Shown: piece after piece, positions 32,737-35,965 of the stretch
Layout: each line of letters opens with the position of its first letter
Position numbering within the stretch: the stretch's first letter is position 1
Origin: Aeriscardovia sp.
GTDB lineage: Bacteria > Actinomycetota > Actinomycetes > Actinomycetales > Bifidobacteriaceae
Assembly (NCBI GenBank): GCA_017632855.1
Contig: JAGBQM010000041.1
Span: 1 to 35,965 of the forward strand
Length of the DNA: 35,965 nucleotides
Direction: 5' to 3'
The notes under the pieces: model-generated
Database searches by the model: none
The model's input: the letters and a program-made list of their open reading frames with translations, nothing else
What the model was told of the DNA's origin: nothing
Made by a program: the position numbers and the translations under genes

Positions 32737-33629
32737 TTTTGCTCCTCTCCTAATGGGTGGCGCGAAGAAGTGTGGTAGTCCCAAACGCCTGCGGCAGGCG
32801 GCCTTTCCCCCCGAATTTCGCTTTCCAGCTTCTCCATAACCCTGTGTACGCGCCTGTTTAATTCCAAGGCGATTTCTTTCGGAGGCTCCTGCCAATCGCC
32901 ATGGAGGAGGTCGGAATAGTCTATGGGGGGAGTTATCGCAAGAACCACGTTTTTTCTCGGGAAGGGGAAGAAGTTGCGAATCGAGGCCGCCCCCCATGTT
33001 ACGGCTACCAGAATCGGAATGGGCGAGCCCAATTTCTTGGAGGCAGTAAGCGCTATTTCCGCCATGCCCAGCTTGAAAGTCATGGGCCACTTGTCGGGGT
33101 CCCGCGTGAGGGTGCCTTCAGGCCAAATCGAGAGGGGCTGGCCGGCCAGCAGGGACTTTATGGAATTGGATTCTATTTCCTTCGTCTTTCCGCTTCTCCT
33201 CCTCACCGGCTGCATGGCCAAAGCAGAAAGCCATTTTCCAATCAGAGGCCAGCGAAGGATTTCAGCTTTGGCCATAAAGCGGGGATAGCGGCCGAGGTTG
33301 TGCATGCAACCCATGGGGATTAAGACATCCAGCTGGGTGATATGGGTGTTGGCCAAAATGAAAACGCCTTCTTCCGGCACGTTTTCAATACCCCAGCAGT
33401 ACACTTTTGCCCTTGCCCTCACAAAAGCCATGGCTGCAGCCATCAGCTTCCTTTCAGTGGACAGATTCACGTACGAAGCGTCAAGAGGGCAGGGCTGGCG
33501 CAAAAACCCTCCTCCCGACAGCTTCCTTGTGGGGTCTATCAGCCTGTGATTTTTTGATAAAAGAGCCACCTGCTTATTTTTTAAGGGAGGGATGAGGTGG
33601 AAAGGGGAGGGTTTTCCCGGAGAAGTCAT
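32733..33629 (-). CDS. plsC: 1-acyl-sn-glycerol-3-phosphate acyltransferase
   Basis: A 298-residue acyltransferase that uses the product line of gpsA to make phosphatidic acid. The HX4D motif is HITQLD within ILANTHITQLDVL, and the glycerophosphate-binding motif is WPEGTLTRD. Hydrophobic stretches suggest peripheral or shallow membrane attachment. The ~60-residue N-terminal extension before the fold is unusual but is in frame and open; a start nearer 33450 is possible. AGAAAGG precedes the ATG at 33629. The end overlaps gpsA by 4 nt. Confidence 0.88.
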   Translation of the reverse strand: MTSPGKPSPFHLIPPLKNKQVALLSKNHRLIDPTRKLSGGGFLRQPCPLDASYVNLSTERKLMAAAMAFVRARAKVYCWGIENVPEEGVFILANTHITQLDVLIPMGCMHNLGRYPRFMAKAEILRWPLIGKWLSALAMQPVRRRSGKTKEIESNSIKSLLAGQPLSIWPEGTLTRDPDKWPMTFKLGMAEIALTASKKLGSPIPILVAVTWGAASIRNFFPFPRKNVVLAITPPIDYSDLLHGDWQEPPKEIALELNRRVHRVMEKLESEIRGERPPAAGVWDYHTSSRHPLGEEQK

Positions 33630-33648
33630 GCCGGCCTTTCTTTTGAAA

Positions 33649-34998
33649 TCAATTTATCCTGGCCCCCAGGGCTTCCAGCTTTTTCCTGAAGTTTTCGTAT
33701 CCCCTGTCTATAAGGGAAATGCCGTGGATGCGCGACTGCCCTTCCGCAACCAGGGCGCCTATCACATGGCTGAATCCTCCGCGGATGTCTGGAATGTCGA
33801 TATCGGCTCCGTGCAGGGGAGTGGGCCCGAAAATTACGGCAGAGTGGACAAATCCCCTGTGGCCGAACCTGCAGGGAAGGGAACCCAGGCACTCGCTGTA
33901 AAGCTGTATTACGGCCCCCATCTTCACCAGCGTTCCCGTAAAGCCGAATCGGTTCTCGTACACCGTTTCGTGAACAATGCTCAGTCCCTTGGCTTGGGTC
34001 AGGGCGCATACGAGGGGGGGCTGCCAGTCGGTCATAAAGCCGGGGTGCACGTCGGTTTCAAGGGCTATGGGGTTTAAGTCGCCGCCGGGATGCCAGAAGC
34101 GGATCCCGTCGTCTTGGATGTCAAACTTGCCCCCGATTTTGCGGTAGACGTTAAGATAGGTCATCATGGTAGACTGCTGAGCGCCTCGGATGAAGATGTC
34201 TCCCTTGGTGGCTAAAGCGGCCGATGCCCAGGATGCCACTTCTATCCTGTCGGTCTGGGCCTTGAAGGTGAAGGGCTGGAGGCTTTCCACTCCATCCACC
34301 CTTATGGTCCTGTCTACGTCGACCGCTATCAGCGCGCCCATCCTCTGCAAAACCGCTACGAGGTCCATAATTTCCGGCTCTATTGCGGCTCCGGAAATTT
34401 CAGTTTTCCCTTCGGCTTCCACAGAGGTTAAAAGGGCCTGTTCGGTAGCCCCTACCGAGGGGTAGGGCAGATGGATTCTGGCTCCCTTGAGCCCGTGGGG
34501 GGCCTTTAATTCTATGCTTCCGTTTTCATTTTCAGCTATTTCGGCTCCAAGCTGTTTCAGGATTGAAAGATGAAAGTCTACGGGCCTTTTTCCTATCTGG
34601 TCTCCCCCGAGGGAAGGGATGAAGGCTTTGCCCAGCCTTTGAAGCAGCGGCCCTGCAAACAGGATGGGTATTCTAGAGGAGCCGGCGAGGGTGTGTACAT
34701 CGGCTATGTCGGGAACTGAAATTGAGGAAGCGTCTATACTGACGACGCCCGCTTCCTTGTCCACTTCAGTTTTAGCCCCGTGGAGGCGCAAGAGGTTGGA
34801 TACTACCCTCACGTCCCTTATATCCGGAACATTTTGTATCACAGATTCTCCGGGAGCCAAAAGGGAAGCGACCATGGCTTTGCTCACAAAGTTTTTGGCC
34901 GCCCTCACCTGAATATCCCCCCGCAGGGGCTCTCCTCCCCATACGGTCAGAACGTCCCCTTCCTGGGGAGGCTGAGGTTGTTTAGAGCTTGTGTTCAT
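33649..34998 (-). CDS. murA: UDP-N-acetylglucosamine 1-carboxyvinyltransferase MurA (Asp variant)
   Basis: A 449-residue enzyme of the first committed peptidoglycan step (enolpyruvyl transfer to UDP-GlcNAc). VRAAKNFVSKAMVASLL contains the substrate-binding Lys35 and Asn36. Other landmarks are GSSRIPILFAGPLL, TDWQPP (general-base Asp) and DIPDIRGGF. In the active-site loop, most MurA have Cys at the position that fosfomycin alkylates; this one has Asp133 in LGGDQIGKRPVDFHL, confirmed by the codon GAC. The same change in Mycobacterium tuberculosis and Chlamydia gives intrinsic fosfomycin resistance. The ATG at 34998 has GATAAT 7 nt upstream. It leads the murA-plsC-gpsA-ddl operon. Confidence 0.95.
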   Translation of the reverse strand: MNTSSKQPQPPQEGDVLTVWGGEPLRGDIQVRAAKNFVSKAMVASLLAPGESVIQNVPDIRDVRVVSNLLRLHGAKTEVDKEAGVVSIDASSISVPDIADVHTLAGSSRIPILFAGPLLQRLGKAFIPSLGGDQIGKRPVDFHLSILKQLGAEIAENENGSIELKAPHGLKGARIHLPYPSVGATEQALLTSVEAEGKTEISGAAIEPEIMDLVAVLQRMGALIAVDVDRTIRVDGVESLQPFTFKAQTDRIEVASWASAALATKGDIFIRGAQQSTMMTYLNVYRKIGGKFDIQDDGIRFWHPGGDLNPIALETDVHPGFMTDWQPPLVCALTQAKGLSIVHETVYENRFGFTGTLVKMGAVIQLYSECLGSLPCRFGHRGFVHSAVIFGPTPLHGADIDIPDIRGGFSHVIGALVAEGQSRIHGISLIDRGYENFRKKLEALGARIN

Positions 34999-35005
34999 AC
35001 TTGTG

Positions 35006-35011
35006 ATTATC
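35006..35011 (-). promoter_or_regulatory. -10 box for the murA operon (near-leaderless start)
   Basis: GATAAT (minus strand), differing from the consensus at one position, lies 7 nt before the murA ATG with no ribosome-binding site between. The 57-nt gap to the upstream restriction-modification gene shows no strong -35. Confidence 0.5.
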
Positions 35012-35055
35012 TCACAGCGGGGTAAAAAACAATTTCCTCTGGTGTGCTATAAAGT

Positions 35056-35965
35056 TTAGTCTGGCATCTCAGACACTGTCTCTTCAATTTTTTCTATTTC
35101 CTTTTCAGACAGCTCGTACTGTCTGTAGAGCTGATAATCGATTTCCGCAAGGGGTCTATTCCAATCAATGTCAGAGTTGTCAGTAAAGTCCTGTATTGGA
35201 ACAAATTGATAAACATTCTGGTATACATTCTGGGAAGATTTTGACAGACTCACCATAAAGCGGAGAAACTTAGTTTTCAGATACTTTGCAAGATTTTTCG
35301 TTTCTTGCAGGTTATCAAAGCATCCGATCGCAATCAAGGCATCGGTACATGCCTCTTCAGGAAGGGCAACATACGGGAGGGGCAATATTCTGCCTTTATC
35401 TTTTCCGGGATGCCCTGTTGACTTGCTTATAAACACTTTGTAGGAGTCGAATAATTTTCTACCCTTTTCAATTATTCTGGGATCTATATAACGGATAGTA
35501 GCATAAGCACACATTAATGGGGTTGAGCCTAGGAAAGGATCTAGGGAAGAAATTTCAGGAGCATGCTTACCCCCGATTCCAAATGGACTTCTTCCAGTAG
35601 CGAGGGAACTTAGAGATATGAATCCTTCCCTTCTTTTTACTTTGTCAAGTATGTTTTGAGTGAACTCTCCTACCGTAATAACGTTTGCCTCATTTTCAAA
35701 AAGAGGTCGCTTACACGTAGTTTTATGCCCCTGATAACTTATTGTGAATTGTGTAAGGCCGTCATAAAACTTGTCAAAGAGAAAATAGTCTATACCCCCA
35801 GGGGAAGTGATAGCAGTTTTAAATACCTCGTTTTCATCTGGGAAATATACCATCTTCGAGATCTCTCTCTCTCTCTCTCTCATGTATCTACGTAGCTGAG
35901 GAAAAGATCTGTTTTGTCCGTCTCCCGCAAACCACCTCGAAGGAGTGATGAGGGAGACATAATCC
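35056..35965 (-). CDS. C-terminal part of an Eco57I-like restriction-modification protein (runs off window)
   Basis: The minus-strand frame is open to the window edge, so the true start lies beyond 35965 and the ATG at 35883 is only an internal Met. The first visible residues, YVSLITPSRWFAGDG, match the region shortly after the NPPY catalytic motif in Eco57I-like enzymes. The rest fits the target-recognition and C-terminal region: GGIDYFLFDKFYDGLTQF, YLKTKFLRFMVSLSK, VPIQDFTDNSDIDW and YQLYRQYELSEKEIEKIEE. About 302 residues are visible. A (TC)10 tract lies inside the gene, in frame at present. The gene is more AT-rich than the core genes, suggesting acquisition. It reads towards murA on the same strand with a 57-nt gap. 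Confidence 0.8.
   Translation of the reverse strand, partial: DYVSLITPSRWFAGDGQNRSFPQLRRYMREREREISKMVYFPDENEVFKTAITSPGGIDYFLFDKFYDGLTQFTISYQGHKTTCKRPLFENEANVITVGEFTQNILDKVKRREGFISLSSLATGRSPFGIGGKHAPEISSLDPFLGSTPLMCAYATIRYIDPRIIEKGRKLFDSYKVFISKSTGHPGKDKGRILPLPYVALPEEACTDALIAIGCFDNLQETKNLAKYLKTKFLRFMVSLSKSSQNVYQNVYQFVPIQDFTDNSDIDWNRPLAEIDYQLYRQYELSEKEIEKIEETVSEMPD
35862..35881 (-). repeat. (TC)10 dinucleotide repeat inside the restriction-modification gene
   Basis: Ten perfect TC units, read as GA on the coding strand and encoding alternating Arg-Glu (RERERE). With ten units the frame is continuous. Losing one unit leads to TGA about 15 codons later, and gaining one leads to TAG about 30 codons later. 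Dinucleotide tracts of this length are prone to slipped-strand mispairing. Confidence 0.92.

Noticed and set aside
32737-33090. Upstream extension of gpsA by about 118 residues
   Set aside because: The extension lies entirely inside plsC in another frame, is Arg/Gly-rich nonsense, and a good ribosome-binding site precedes the ATG at 32736.
35056-35883. A complete 275-residue gene starting at the ATG at 35883
   Set aside because: The frame continues without a stop to the window edge, and the upstream residues (YVSLITPSRWF) are typical Eco57I-like sequence, so this ATG is internal.
1-35965. tRNA or rRNA genes, CRISPR array, transposase or integrase
   Set aside because: None was seen on reading both strands; the accessory regions contain restriction and pilin remnants only.

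Overview
The window looks like a piece of a moderate-GC Actinomycetota chromosome, most likely from the Bifidobacteriaceae or a close relative. The taxonomic pointers are actinobacterial marker families (DUF3180, DUF3039, a SepIVA-like coiled-coil protein next to DUF177, rpmF and rnc) and the gene string murA-plsC-gpsA-ddl-rpmB-recG-rsmD. The MurA also carries Asp where most MurA have the fosfomycin-target Cys. This placement is inferred from gene content and order; no search was run. Genes are very tightly packed, with many ATGA or TAATG overlaps and four convergent pairs separated by 3 nt or less.

Layout. (1) 1-4420 is an accessory scar. It holds the N-terminal remnant of a DNA methyltransferase of a restriction system (193-738), a decayed LPxTG pilin-like surface protein with two in-frame stops and a frameshift (about 720-1716), an intact AT-rich DpnII-type GATC restriction-modification pair on the minus strand (1754-3496), and the N-terminal/central remnant of a large Eco57I-like restriction-modification protein with two in-frame stops (3517-4359). 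(2) 4511-6190 is the translation factor EttA. (3) 6194-13006 is a minus-strand operon-like run: AI-2E permease, processive GT2 glycosyltransferase, tilS, hpt, ftsH, DUF3180. (4) 13072-18159 holds a second GT2 enzyme, galE-rph, a Pr6Pr-type membrane protein, nicotinate phosphoribosyltransferase and DUF3039. (5) 18232-27171 is a plus-strand information-processing block: sepIVA-like, DUF177, rpmF, rnc, cysS, ffh, a membrane-anchored EEP-family hydrolase, rpsP, rimM, an unknown membrane protein, trmD and a PPOX-fold protein. (6) 27174-34998 is a minus-strand block: murA, plsC, gpsA, ddl, rpmB, recG, rsmD and a nitroreductase (peptidoglycan and phospholipid precursors, then ribosome and repair). 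(7) 35056-35965 is the C-terminal part of an Eco57I-like restriction-modification gene that runs off the right edge.

The most notable signal is at the right edge. The Eco57I-like gene carries ten tandem TC (GA in the coding strand) dinucleotides inside its reading frame. The present count keeps the frame open, and gain or loss of one unit gives a stop codon within about 15-30 codons, so this is a strong candidate for a phase-variable restriction-modification gene. The remnant at 3517-4359 on the other strand covers the complementary N-terminal part of the same protein type, which raises the possibility that an inversion or duplication involving these genes flanks the core segment.

A second theme is start-site architecture. 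Six genes have a -10-like hexamer 6 or 7 nt upstream of the start codon and no clear Shine-Dalgarno sequence, as expected for leaderless mRNAs. No tRNA, rRNA, CRISPR array or insertion-sequence transposase was recognised.
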